DNA from: CAYSPU01 sp964432995
GTDB lineage: Bacteria; Verrucomicrobiota; Verrucomicrobiia; Limisphaerales; JAHDYP01
Direction: 5' to 3'
DNA length: 12,495 bases
Assembly: GCA_964432995.1 (NCBI GenBank)
Contig: CAYSPU010000180.1
Coordinates: 1 to 12,495 of the forward strand
Part shown: piece after piece, positions 1-5,371 of the stretch
Position numbering within the stretch: position 1 is the first letter of the stretch
How the letters are laid out: each line of letters begins with the position of its first letter
Notes under the pieces: model-generated
What the model was told of the DNA's origin: nothing
What the model saw: only the letters and a program-made list of their open reading frames with translations
Database searches by the model: none
Translations under genes and position numbers: made by a program

Positions 1-15
1 CGCCTTCCTGTTCCG

Positions 16-75
16 TGCTAACAGGTTTGCTAACTCGAAAACCCGGTCGAGACTTGAACTCGCAGTTCAAACCGC
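16..75. repeat. Left-end copy of integrase-type arm motifs (TGCTAAC doublet plus inverted repeat)
   Basis: TGCTAAC occurs at 16-22 and 28-34, and the 13-mer TGCTAACAGGTTT (16-28) recurs exactly at 8953-8965 beside the integrase gene. A few bases on, GAGACTTGAAC (49-59) faces GTTCAAA (65-71) across a 5-nt spacer. This resembles the inverted repeat GAGATTTGAAC/GTTCAAATCTC at 8914-8938. Both ends of the element therefore carry the same two motif types, which is what integrase arm sites or accessory-protein sites would look like. Read on the minus strand, the inverted-repeat half also resembles a tRNA T-arm. The inference is that the left attachment site lies at or just before the window start. 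A 13-mer match alone could be chance in 12.5 kb; the doublet and the location make it credible. Confidence 0.5.
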
Positions 76-156
76 GGTGGCCAGGAGGCGGCGAGGATGG
101 GGCTTGTGTGGCTTTTTCGGCAAGGTCTCGGGCTCCCCTGCGTATCTAAGGGTAGA

Positions 157-348
157 ATGACACGCGAACAGCTCGAGCAACTCGATGGTGACGACTGGGA
201 ACGGTTCCAACGGTGGCAGCGGCACTTCCTGGCGCGGGGTTTCGACGGGGTGACGGCGGCGGCCTGGGCCTTGTCGGCGATGGTCCAGGAAGAAGACGAG
301 CGCGGAAGAACGGAAGCGGTTAGCGCTGCGGCCGCGGGCGTCGGGTGA
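157..348 (+). CDS. Small hypothetical protein, 63 aa, only rightward gene in the element
   Basis: ATG at 157 is preceded by a purine-rich AAGGG (149-153), which supports this start over the longer reading from 97. The product is acidic and Trp-rich in its first half (DDWERFQRWQRHF at residues 11-23) and ends in a low-complexity Ala/Gly tail. I do not recognise the family. It lies between the left-end repeats and the terminating region of the leftward operon, and converges on that operon. Codon composition looks protein-like, and the opposite strand here gives only a Ser/Arg-rich shadow reading. It could be a small regulator or accessory protein of the element, but nothing in the sequence shows a function. 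Confidence 0.45.
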   Translation: MTREQLEQLDGDDWERFQRWQRHFLARGFDGVTAAAWALSAMVQEEDERGRTEAVSAAAAGVG

Positions 349-492
349 GCGTGTGCGGCCGGGGCGGTAGGCGCGAACCGTCCAGCGTGCGAATCAGTCG
401 GGCAAGCCACAGCGGTTCGACGCGTCGCTGGGTTCGCGTTACCAACTGCGACGGCTGGTCAAACGGGCGGGAGGTCGTCACTGGGAAGAAGG

Positions 493-569
493 GCCCGCGG
501 GCAGCGTTGGGGCCACCCGCGGGCGTGTCGGCGACCGGGCTCGGCCCGGCCCGGAATGATTGGGGCCGA
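493..569 (-). terminator. Two GC-rich hairpins after the main operon, possible termination region
   Basis: Between the converging ends of the 63-aa ORF (348) and the 158-aa ORF (572) there are two inverted repeats. TCGGCCC (541-547) pairs with GGGCCGA (563-569), and GCCCGCGGG (493-501) pairs with CCCGCGGGC (516-524). Neither has a good U-run on either strand; the minus strand after the second hairpin reads CCCTTCTTCCC. They may stop transcription from both sides or may be ordinary GC-rich folding. The rest of 349-571 holds nothing I can call. Confidence 0.3.
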
Positions 570-571
570 CG

Positions 572-1048
572 TTACTCAATCCAAGGTGCGGTCTCGGGTG
601 AACTGTTCTTCGCGTGCGCAATGACGGTGTCGCGGTCAAGGCGGTGGCGCTGGCAGAGGTCGGTGAGCTGGGCGTCACTGTTGGCGGCGACCTTCTCCAA
701 TTCCGCGATGCGCTCGGGGGCGTATCGGGCGAGCATCATGCGCCCAGCGTGGTCTTGAACAGCGATTCGCCAACGGCCGAGGCCGCCTTGCGCTCCTTGC
801 AGCAACCAGCTTTCGAGCTCGCCAACGGCGGTCTTGCCGAATTCGGCGGGCGGTTCGGCCATCTGCTCTTTCAGGAGGGCGATGGTTTTCCGCGCGAGGG
901 CAGCGCTGCGAACGAGGTTGATGGCGTGCGCGCAGGCTGCGCGCGCTTCGTGTTCCTGGGCCTGTGCCTCGGACAGTTTTTGCTCGGCGGCCATGCGGGC
1001 CTTTACGGCGGGCGAGGCGGCGGTGATTTCCTCGAGGGTGCTATTCAT
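572..1048 (-). CDS. Hypothetical alanine-rich coiled-coil protein, 158 aa, last gene of operon
   Basis: ATG at 1048 lies 21 nt after the stop of the 200-aa gene, in the same direction, so it is probably the last cistron of the long leftward operon. Residues 15-70 are rich in Ala, Glu, Gln, Lys and Arg with heptad-like spacing (for example VKARMAAEQKLSEAQAQEHE), which suggests a long helix or coiled coil. The C-terminal third has a second Leu/Ala/Glu-rich helix around residues 108-135. There is no signal peptide or membrane segment. I do not recognise the family. In phage-like operons, helical proteins next to a TerS-like gene can be scaffolding or packaging accessories, but that is only positional inference. 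A long antisense frame covering the same bases has the composition of a shadow. Confidence 0.6.
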   Translation of the reverse strand: MNSTLEEITAASPAVKARMAAEQKLSEAQAQEHEARAACAHAINLVRSAALARKTIALLKEQMAEPPAEFGKTAVGELESWLLQGAQGGLGRWRIAVQDHAGRMMLARYAPERIAELEKVAANSDAQLTDLCQRHRLDRDTVIAHAKNSSPETAPWIE

Positions 1049-1069
1049 GTGGCGTCGGGGTCTCTCGGT

Positions 1070-1672
1070 TCACTTCTTCGGCGTTGTGGGGTTCAGGCTC
1101 TCGAGCAATTGGTCGAGGGCGCGTTGTCGTTCGGCGCGGATGCTGCGGGCAAGCCCGGTTGGCGAGTCGGGTCTCCAATACTTCGCGGCCAGGGCGTCTC
1201 GGTCCAGCCACGGGGCGGTCAAGTGGCCTTGCCATAGAAGGCGGTCGAGGGTGTCGAGCGCGGCGCGGTCGGAGGGCTCGCGGTCTACCACGGTCGCGCC
1301 CGTCGGGCCGAAGATTCTGGCGGCAATCTTGACTGCCGCCGCCCGGTTGGGTCGCCAGGGCTCCGCTTGCTTGGGCGCGGGGGCGGGAACAGGGGGCGCT
1401 GGCTTCGGAGGTGTGGCGGCCCTCGCCGGTGCGGGTTCCGCTTTCGCTGGCTCGGTGTCTTTTCGCGGCGGCGTGCGTCCGTTGCGGATGAATTTCGCTG
1501 CGATGGCGAGGTCCCCTGTCGTTCCCTTTTGGATTTCGGCGCTTCGTTCCGGGGTGAACCGGTCGACGAGGTCGAGGTTCGTTTTCGCTTCCTCGAGGAA
1601 GCGGGCTTCGCTCTGGTCCATTGGCTCGGCGGCGAGTATCTCCGCGAGCGGCGTTTTGAATGTGAATCTCAT
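1070..1672 (-). CDS. Hypothetical protein with Pro/Ala-rich linker, 200 aa
   Basis: The frame is open far upstream, but the first 128 residues of the longest reading overlap other genes and look non-coding, so I take the ATG at 1672. An ATG at 1693 is an alternative; neither has a strong ribosome-binding site. Residues 1-65 form a compact acidic domain, residues about 67-107 are a low-complexity Pro/Ala/Lys linker, and residues 108-200 form a second domain with a basic helical end (RSIRAERQRALDQLLESLNP). This two-domain, flexible-linker layout is common in phage accessory proteins but does not identify a function. It sits about 50 nt downstream of the LuxR-type HTH gene and 21 nt upstream of the 158-aa gene, in one operon. 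Confidence 0.6.
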   Translation of the reverse strand: MRFTFKTPLAEILAAEPMDQSEARFLEEAKTNLDLVDRFTPERSAEIQKGTTGDLAIAAKFIRNGRTPPRKDTEPAKAEPAPARAATPPKPAPPVPAPAPKQAEPWRPNRAAAVKIAARIFGPTGATVVDREPSDRAALDTLDRLLWQGHLTAPWLDRDALAAKYWRPDSPTGLARSIRAERQRALDQLLESLNPTTPKK

Positions 1673-1722
1673 GGCGGCTCTACGTTTGCACATATCGCGG
1701 CGGTGCGGCAGACGCGAACGCG

Positions 1723-1932
1723 TCACGGGTTTGCGTGGTCTCGTCGCCAGTCGCAGTAAGCCAGCGCGAGCGTCACCTTGTTCGTTTTGCCGAACGCAGC
1801 GAAACACTGGCGAAGGTAGGAATCCGCTGTGTGCGGGCTGATGCGCAACTCGTCGGCGATTTGTTTCAGCGTCAACCCGAGGATGACCTTTTCGCAAACC
1901 TGGCGCTGTCGAGTGGTCAGGCGGACTTGCAT
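1723..1932 (-). CDS. Stand-alone LuxR/GerE-type helix-turn-helix protein, 69 aa
   Basis: The ATG at 1932 lies inside the end of the upstream 85-aa gene, giving a 16-nt overlap and likely translational coupling. Longer readings begin in that gene and are Arg-rich noise. Nearly the whole product is one GerE DNA-binding domain: residues 5-58 read LTTRQRQVCEKVILGLTLKQ, then IADELRISPHTADSYL with the recognition helix, then FGKTNKVTLALAY. These match the conserved LTxRExxV, KxIAxxLxISxxTVxxH and KLxVxxRxxL pattern of LuxR-family regulators, with Tyr in place of the usual His. There is no receiver or autoinducer-binding domain, so it would act as a small constitutive or partner-controlled transcription factor. 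Given its position among late-type genes, it may regulate the element's own operon or helper-phage promoters; that is inference. Confidence 0.8.
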   Translation of the reverse strand: MQVRLTTRQRQVCEKVILGLTLKQIADELRISPHTADSYLRQCFAAFGKTNKVTLALAYCDWRRDHANP

Positions 1933-2174
1933 GGGTGCCTTCTGCGGGCCTCTTCGAGCTCGCGGCGCAGCTCTGCGTTTTCCTGCTCGGCGCGGATTCG
2001 CAACATCCGTTCGCGTTCTGCCCAGGCGCCCCAAACCATAGCAGGCGTGGGCTCAAGTCCCGCGGCGCGGAATTCCTCGAGCTCGGCGACGGGGTCGTAA
2101 TCAGGACGGCGTTCAGGCGGCGCCCAGGCGAGGGCGAGGTGTTTTCGCAAGTTCGGTCTTCGTGTTTTGCTCAT
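1917..2174 (-). CDS. Small charged coiled-coil protein, 85 aa
   Basis: The upstream TerS-like gene stops with TGA at 2178-2176 and this ATG starts at 2174, leaving a single base between them, so I prefer this start to the longer frame from 2228. The N-terminus is basic (SKTRRPNLRKHLALAW). The middle contains DYDPVAELEEFRAAGLEPTP. Residues 45-80 form a strongly charged helix (WAERERMLRIRAEQENAELRR and on), a likely coiled coil. The gene overlaps the LuxR-type gene by 16 nt. Function unknown. Tight coupling to the TerS-like gene suggests a partner in packaging or DNA binding, which is inference only. Confidence 0.65.
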   Translation of the reverse strand: MSKTRRPNLRKHLALAWAPPERRPDYDPVAELEEFRAAGLEPTPAMVWGAWAERERMLRIRAEQENAELRRELEEARRRHPCKSA

Positions 2175-2175
2175 A

Positions 2176-2817
2176 TCATTTCCAGTAGGTGTCGAGCGCC
2201 TGCATTGCGGCGCAGACTTCGTCGACAAGGCGTTTGCCGTAGACGATCGCTTCAGGGACGCTCAGTCCGGCGACCTTCGATGGGTATTCCTGCTCGAGCT
2301 TGTATCGTAGAATGCCTTTCGCAGCGGTGGCGCTGGCAACAATTGCGGCGGCGACTTCTGAGCGGCGGACGAGTGCGCCCTCGGTCTGGTCGTTGCGAAG
2401 TTTCAAGCGGCGGGCGGTTTCCACCATCACGGCAAGTCTGGCGGAGTCGTAGTCTCCGATGCCTGCCTCGGTTCCGTGCTTGCGGAGCCAGGGTAGGAGT
2501 TCTGCGGGATACACTCTGCCGGATTGGAAGCCTGGTGCGCCCATGCGCTTTGCGCGGCGGACAGCAGTCAGGGGGAGTTTCAGTCCTGCGGCGGCGCGGT
2601 GCATCGAGTCGTAGAACGGCGGGTGCTCGGCGGCGTCGCGAGGGTGTCGTTGGGCCTCAACTAACTTCCGCTCGTCGCGGGTGAGTGGCCGGCCTGACTT
2701 CGCCTTTCGCAAGATGTTTGCGAGGTTGGTTTGCAAGACGCGCTCGGCCGTTGCAGGCGGCAGGGCTGCGGGGGGCGTAGGTGTCGATGCGGTTCTCGTT
2801 TGTTCTGGTGTCTTCAT
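2176..2817 (-). CDS. Terminase small subunit (Nu1/TerS)-like DNA-binding protein, 213 aa
   Basis: ATG at 2817 lies 6 nt after the stop of the PLD-like gene. After a Pro/Thr-rich start, residues 26-55 form a helix with LANILRKAKSGRPLTRDERK. Residues 66-112 look like a winged helix-turn-helix of the Nu1 type (FYDSMHRAAAGLKLPLTAVR, then GRVYPAELLPWLRKH). Residues 125-175 form a long helix containing KLRNDQTEGALVRRSEVAAA, the 'K-L-R-E/D-x-x-E-G-x-L-V-x-R-x-x-V' pattern typical of Nu1-like small terminase subunits. Such proteins bind cos or pac DNA and hand it to the large terminase. No large subunit, portal or capsid gene is present here, so if the assignment is right it would redirect a helper phage's packaging, as in PICIs. 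Alternative: a DNA-binding protein of the same fold without a packaging role. Confidence 0.6.
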   Translation of the reverse strand: MKTPEQTRTASTPTPPAALPPATAERVLQTNLANILRKAKSGRPLTRDERKLVEAQRHPRDAAEHPPFYDSMHRAAAGLKLPLTAVRRAKRMGAPGFQSGRVYPAELLPWLRKHGTEAGIGDYDSARLAVMVETARRLKLRNDQTEGALVRRSEVAAAIVASATAAKGILRYKLEQEYPSKVAGLSVPEAIVYGKRLVDEVCAAMQALDTYWK

Positions 2818-2823
2818 AGAGTG

Positions 2824-3645
2824 TTACGCAAACAGGGTTTCGAGCCACGCCTGGTGGAAGGCGAACAAGTCGGGGTCGTTCGTGACGGTCGCTTGTTCAA
2901 CCGAATTGCAGCTCCGGAGGTTCTGCGAACCCTCGCATACAATCCGCTCTGGCCCGTCGTCGGGGCGCAGTAGGTAAACCTTGGCGTGCACGCGCGCGCT
3001 ACGGACGGTCGCGCCTCGGGGTTCGAGGTGGTGGCGGAGGGTGGCGAATTCCGGCGCGCTGGCCCGGGCGAAGTAGTCCGAGAGCAAGATGCGCAGGCGG
3101 CCGATGGTGCGGCGGTCGAGCAGCTCGGCGAGGCGCAAGCCGCTTTCCTCGTTGCTCGAGAGGGAGCACAGCGTCACGTCGGCGGGAGGGCGGAGTTGGC
3201 GAATGAGCGCAATGGTGAGGTCGGTCCCGCTGTAATCGCCCGGCATGAGGAGGTGCAAGCTCTCCCCCGCGGCGGGCAACGCTCCGAGGTGGTCCAGCGC
3301 GGCGGCTTCTCGAGCGCGGAAATCGACGCAGCGGCGGGTCCGGGGTCGGGTGACGTGTCGCAGGCGGCGACCGATGGCGATTGCGTCGGCGGGCAGGATT
3401 CGGCGTTCGGCGGGCGGAGGTTCCGGGTCCGTCGAGTCCCAGTCCAGCGGCGTGTCGGGCAGTTCGGCGGCGAGGGCCTCGAGGTCGATCGTGGGCAGGT
3501 CCAGCGCTGTGCCGGAGTTAGTGGCGTGTGCGAAATTGGTTTTCAGGGGTCTCACGCTGAAAGGGCGGGGTTGGGGGGTAACCGGTATACGTCTAGGTAA
3601 AAGATTCCTTACAGTGAATGAGGTGCGCTTATCATGAGTCAGCAT
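2824..3645 (-). CDS. Phospholipase D-like (single HKD motif) protein, possible nuclease, 273 aa
   Basis: The frame is open to 3843, but the upstream part overlaps a better gene (74 aa), so I take the ATG at 3645, which overlaps that gene's stop by 14 nt; a GTG further in is possible. The N-terminal 80 residues are Pro-rich and poorly conserved in character. Residues 85-273 look like one PLD domain: an alternating strand/helix region (LHLLMPGDYSGTDLTIALIR, LRILLSDYFAR), then H220-A-K222 and G239-S240-Q-N242, followed by E250. This is the HxK...GSxN signature of the PLD superfamily, although the Asp of the classical HKD spacing is not at its usual place (D229/D230 instead). One motif per chain implies a homodimer. 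Members include nucleases and lipid hydrolases; a nuclease is more likely in this mobile context. Near the start the DNA is less GC-rich. Confidence 0.7.
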   Translation of the reverse strand: MLTHDKRTSFTVRNLLPRRIPVTPQPRPFSVRPLKTNFAHATNSGTALDLPTIDLEALAAELPDTPLDWDSTDPEPPPAERRILPADAIAIGRRLRHVTRPRTRRCVDFRAREAAALDHLGALPAAGESLHLLMPGDYSGTDLTIALIRQLRPPADVTLCSLSSNEESGLRLAELLDRRTIGRLRILLSDYFARASAPEFATLRHHLEPRGATVRSARVHAKVYLLRPDDGPERIVCEGSQNLRSCNSVEQATVTNDPDLFAFHQAWLETLFA

Positions 3646-3856
3646 AGGGTAGGCGCACGGTTCGTGGCTCTGCGGTCCTGCAAAGATGCAGCACGTAGGA
3701 CCCACGCCTGACATCGACGGCTTCGACATGCCAGCCCGCAGCCTCCTCGCGGTCGATGGTCGCCGCCAACTGCATGTTGGGAACCGTGAGGCTCTTGTGG
3801 CGCGGGTCGCCGCCGACTCCGGGCAGTTCTGGTTGTGGGACAAGGTGGCGGGGCAC
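3632..3856 (-). CDS. Small hypothetical protein, 74 aa
   Basis: GTG at 3856 is preceded by a good ribosome-binding site, GAGGAA, 7 nt upstream, which decides the start. The last 50 residues read as one small alpha/beta domain: PNMQLAATIDREEAAGWHVE, then a strand pair (AVDVRRGSYVLHLCR and TVRLPYAD). The stop overlaps the PLD-like gene by 14 nt. The ribosome-binding site lies directly after the downstream arm of a 19-bp inverted repeat (3872-3890), so its translation could depend on whether that hairpin forms. I do not recognise the family. Its position between the helicase and PLD-like genes suggests a small accessory protein. Confidence 0.6.
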   Translation of the reverse strand: MPRHLVPQPELPGVGGDPRHKSLTVPNMQLAATIDREEAAGWHVEAVDVRRGSYVLHLCRTAEPRTVRLPYADS

Positions 3857-3859
3857 AGG

Positions 3860-3907
3860 TCAGTTCCTCGGTGCCGAGTTTGCCGAGTTTGTTTTGCTGT
3901 TTTCCAT
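3860..3907 (-). CDS. Candidate 15-aa leader ORF inside an RNA hairpin region
   Basis: ATG at 3907 follows a GAGAGAG run only 3 nt upstream and opens a 15-codon frame (MENSKTNSANSAPRN) ending with TGA, two bases before the GTG of the 74-aa gene. The second half of this frame is the downstream arm of the 19-bp inverted repeat, and its start codon lies in the loop. If translated, ribosomes would melt the hairpin and free the next gene's ribosome-binding site, an arrangement like a translational leader. It may equally be a chance frame across a repeat. Confidence 0.3.
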   Translation of the reverse strand: MENSKTNSANSAPRN

Positions 3908-3976
3908 AAACTCTCTCGCGTGCGTGTACAAGGGGGGTTTTAGGGAAACGCCGTTTGAAACTCGGCAAACTCGGCA
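3872..3976. repeat. 19-bp perfect inverted repeat made of doubled GCCGAGTTT units; candidate origin or RNA switch
   Basis: TGCCGAGTTTGCCGAGTTT at 3872-3890 is the exact reverse complement of AAACTCGGCAAACTCGGCA at 3958-3976. Each arm is itself two direct copies of a 9-mer (GCCGAGTTT), so there are four iteron-like units in head-to-head pairs around a 67-nt centre. The upstream arm codes for the last residues (AEFAEF) of the helicase; the rest is non-coding or in the 15-codon leader frame. Paired iterons beside a primase-helicase gene are reminiscent of replication origins of P4-like elements. In RNA the same bases give a 19-bp stem ending beside the GAGGAA site of the next gene. Confidence 0.75.
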
Positions 3977-5199
3977 GGCTTGGGTCCACTGATGCGAAAA
4001 ACGGTGAAGCCTTTTCGGTCCTTCTCGGCCGTCGCGCCTGGGAATGCGGCTTGAATGTGCGGCCAGAGCGCCACCAGGCGCTTGCCGAGCCTTTTGGCGG
4101 AAAGGCGGTCTCGGAGTTCGGGGTCGGCTTCGATCAGGCGCGGGAGAATCTCGGCGGCGGTCCCCGCGATTGGGCCGGCGGCGGCGGCAGCCAGCAGTGC
4201 GGCGCCGATGCCGTCGTTCTCCAGGCAGAACGCGCTCTTGTCGGTCTCGGCGGTTTGGAGAGCGTGGACCGCTTCCGTTTCCCGGTCCAGAGCGCGTCCG
4301 ATTCGGACGGCGAAGCTCGCGAAGTCTGGGTGCCTTTTGTTCAGCCCGGCCGGTGTCGGGCTCTGGTCCGCCAGGGCAGCGCAAAGCGTCGAGGCGATGT
4401 GCGAGAGTCCGGCGTCGCGGTGCGCAGCGATTTGGTCGCTGAGTACGGAATCGGCCGTCTCGCTTTCGCGCCGCTCCATTCGGACGACAAGAAGGCGGTC
4501 CGCCAGTCCGGCGTCATGGGCAAAAAGCGGATTTGCGCTGGTCACGGCGACCCACGCGCGGGCGCGGAGCGTCACGGTTTCTGCGTTGGTGTAGAGTCGG
4601 CGGCGTTGTGAGCAACCGCCTGTCGCTGCTGCGGCGAGGGCGTCAGGCAGCCAGCGAACGCGAGAGTCGGCGTTGTCGAGGCAGTAAATTCCTCCCTGGT
4701 CGACGCCCGGCCAGAAGTCGGTTTCACCCTCTTCTTCGGCCGAGTGCGCAACAAACGGGATCCCCCACAAATCGCAAATGCCGGAGACAACCTTTGTTTT
4801 GCCGCTTCCAACCGGCCCGGTGGCGCAGAGCGGGGGCTTGTTCCTGGAATTCGTCGGCAGCGAATACATCCAGAGGCGGAGCAGGTCCGGCCCGTGGGCG
4901 GCGGAGCATCGGGCCTCGCGGAAGAGCGTGCACGTGTCGAACGGACTTGCGGGGGCGACCAGGCGCCAGGGTGCGAGCGTGCGACCGGCCGCGAACAGAA
5001 CGCCGTCCGTGCCGTTGTCGAGAAGCTCGGGGCCGCTGGCGGTCAGTCTGACCAGTCGCCCGTCGCTGGCGGAAAGGTAGAGAGCGCCAGGGCGCGACGC
5101 CCAGAATGCTTCCGGGAGAATCCCGGTCGCGGCGTCGCTGAGCGCGGCCGTCTCGACGGTGGCTTGCACGTAGCGGAAGAGGGTGTCGGCGCGATTCAC
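3940..5199 (-). CDS. SF3/D5-like AAA+ replicative helicase domain, 5' end cut by assembly gap
   Basis: The readable frame starts at a GTG (5199) two bases from the run of Ns and is open up to it, so the N-terminus is probably missing rather than real. Residues 30-100 (FWASRPGALYLSASDGRLVR and on) form an N-terminal domain. Walker A is GPVGSGKT at 128-135. Walker B-like YCLDNAD is at 172-178. A sensor-1 region VAVTSANP is at 217-224, and an arginine-finger-like ADRLLVVRMERR at 233-244. These are the parts of a hexameric phage or plasmid helicase. The C-terminal 170 residues are helical, with KRLGKRLVALWPHIQ near the end. With the primase upstream it would make a P4-alpha-like replication protein of about 780-800 aa, either one chain or two. 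The stop codon lies between the arms of the inverted repeat. Confidence 0.8.
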   Translation of the reverse strand: MNRADTLFRYVQATVETAALSDAATGILPEAFWASRPGALYLSASDGRLVRLTASGPELLDNGTDGVLFAAGRTLAPWRLVAPASPFDTCTLFREARCSAAHGPDLLRLWMYSLPTNSRNKPPLCATGPVGSGKTKVVSGICDLWGIPFVAHSAEEEGETDFWPGVDQGGIYCLDNADSRVRWLPDALAAAATGGCSQRRRLYTNAETVTLRARAWVAVTSANPLFAHDAGLADRLLVVRMERRESETADSVLSDQIAAHRDAGLSHIASTLCAALADQSPTPAGLNKRHPDFASFAVRIGRALDRETEAVHALQTAETDKSAFCLENDGIGAALLAAAAAGPIAGTAAEILPRLIEADPELRDRLSAKRLGKRLVALWPHIQAAFPGATAEKDRKGFTVFRISGPKPAEFAEFQTAFP

Positions 5200-5201
5200 T
5201 T

Positions 5202-5211
5202 NNNNNNNNNN
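5202..5211. other. Scaffold gap (10 Ns)
   Basis: Ten unknown bases separate two contigs. The fixed-looking length suggests a placeholder, so the true distance is unknown. The gap falls where the primase and helicase coding regions should meet. The sequence directly to its right begins with TCACCCCGTCCACCCC, low-complexity C-rich DNA that could cause an assembly break. Confidence 0.95.
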
Positions 5212-5371
5212 TCACCCCGTCCACCCCACTATCGTCATGGCCGGCCTTGTGCCGGCCATCTTTCTTCCTTCAACGAAGGCGGAACTGGGAGCACACGATA
5301 TATGCCCAGCCACGTCATCATCCTCTCCCTTGACTGTATTCTAAGATCAGTGTAAATCACACAATATGAAC
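5212..5371. other. Non-coding stretch of uncertain origin at the contig edge
   Basis: This stretch is AT-richer than its surroundings and interrupts what should be continuous primase-helicase coding DNA. It holds a GC-rich hairpin (5237-5259). On the plus strand it also has TTGACT (5332-5337) and TAAATC at 17-nt spacing, then AAAGGAGAGG four bases before a GTG at 5391. That is the layout of a promoter, ribosome-binding site and start codon of some other gene, but the frame it opens runs antisense into the primase and stops after 32 codons. This suggests a joined piece of other DNA: an insertion, a rearrangement, or a misassembly. Confidence 0.5.
5237..5259. repeat. REP-like GC-rich hairpin
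   Basis: ATGGCCGGC (5237-5245), loop CTTGT, GCCGGCCAT (5251-5259): a perfect 9-bp stem, followed on the plus strand by the pyrimidine run CTTTCTTCCTTC and a smaller CCTTC/GAAGG hairpin (5267-5279). It resembles dispersed extragenic palindromes of high-GC bacteria, and could also act as a terminator on the plus strand. It lies 25 bases from the scaffold gap, consistent with a repeat breaking the assembly. Confidence 0.55.

Noticed and set aside
30..410. Minus-strand frame of 126 aa at the left end
   Set aside because: Ser/Arg/Pro-rich, runs through the att-type repeats, and is antisense to a more protein-like small frame.
614..1237. Long plus-strand frame (207 aa) opposite the two last operon genes
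   Set aside because: Gly/Ala/Leu/Val-rich composition typical of antisense frames in GC-rich DNA, no ribosome-binding site or domain. The minus-strand readings have better starts and operon spacing.
834..1841. Plus-strand frame of 335 aa
   Set aside because: Ser/Arg/Ala-rich with no recognisable domain, and antisense to three better genes including the clear LuxR-type HTH.
3860..4384. Minus-strand frame of 174 aa inside the helicase gene
   Set aside because: Arg/Pro-rich shadow of the helicase. Only its last 15 codons, after the ATG at 3907, were kept as a possible leader.
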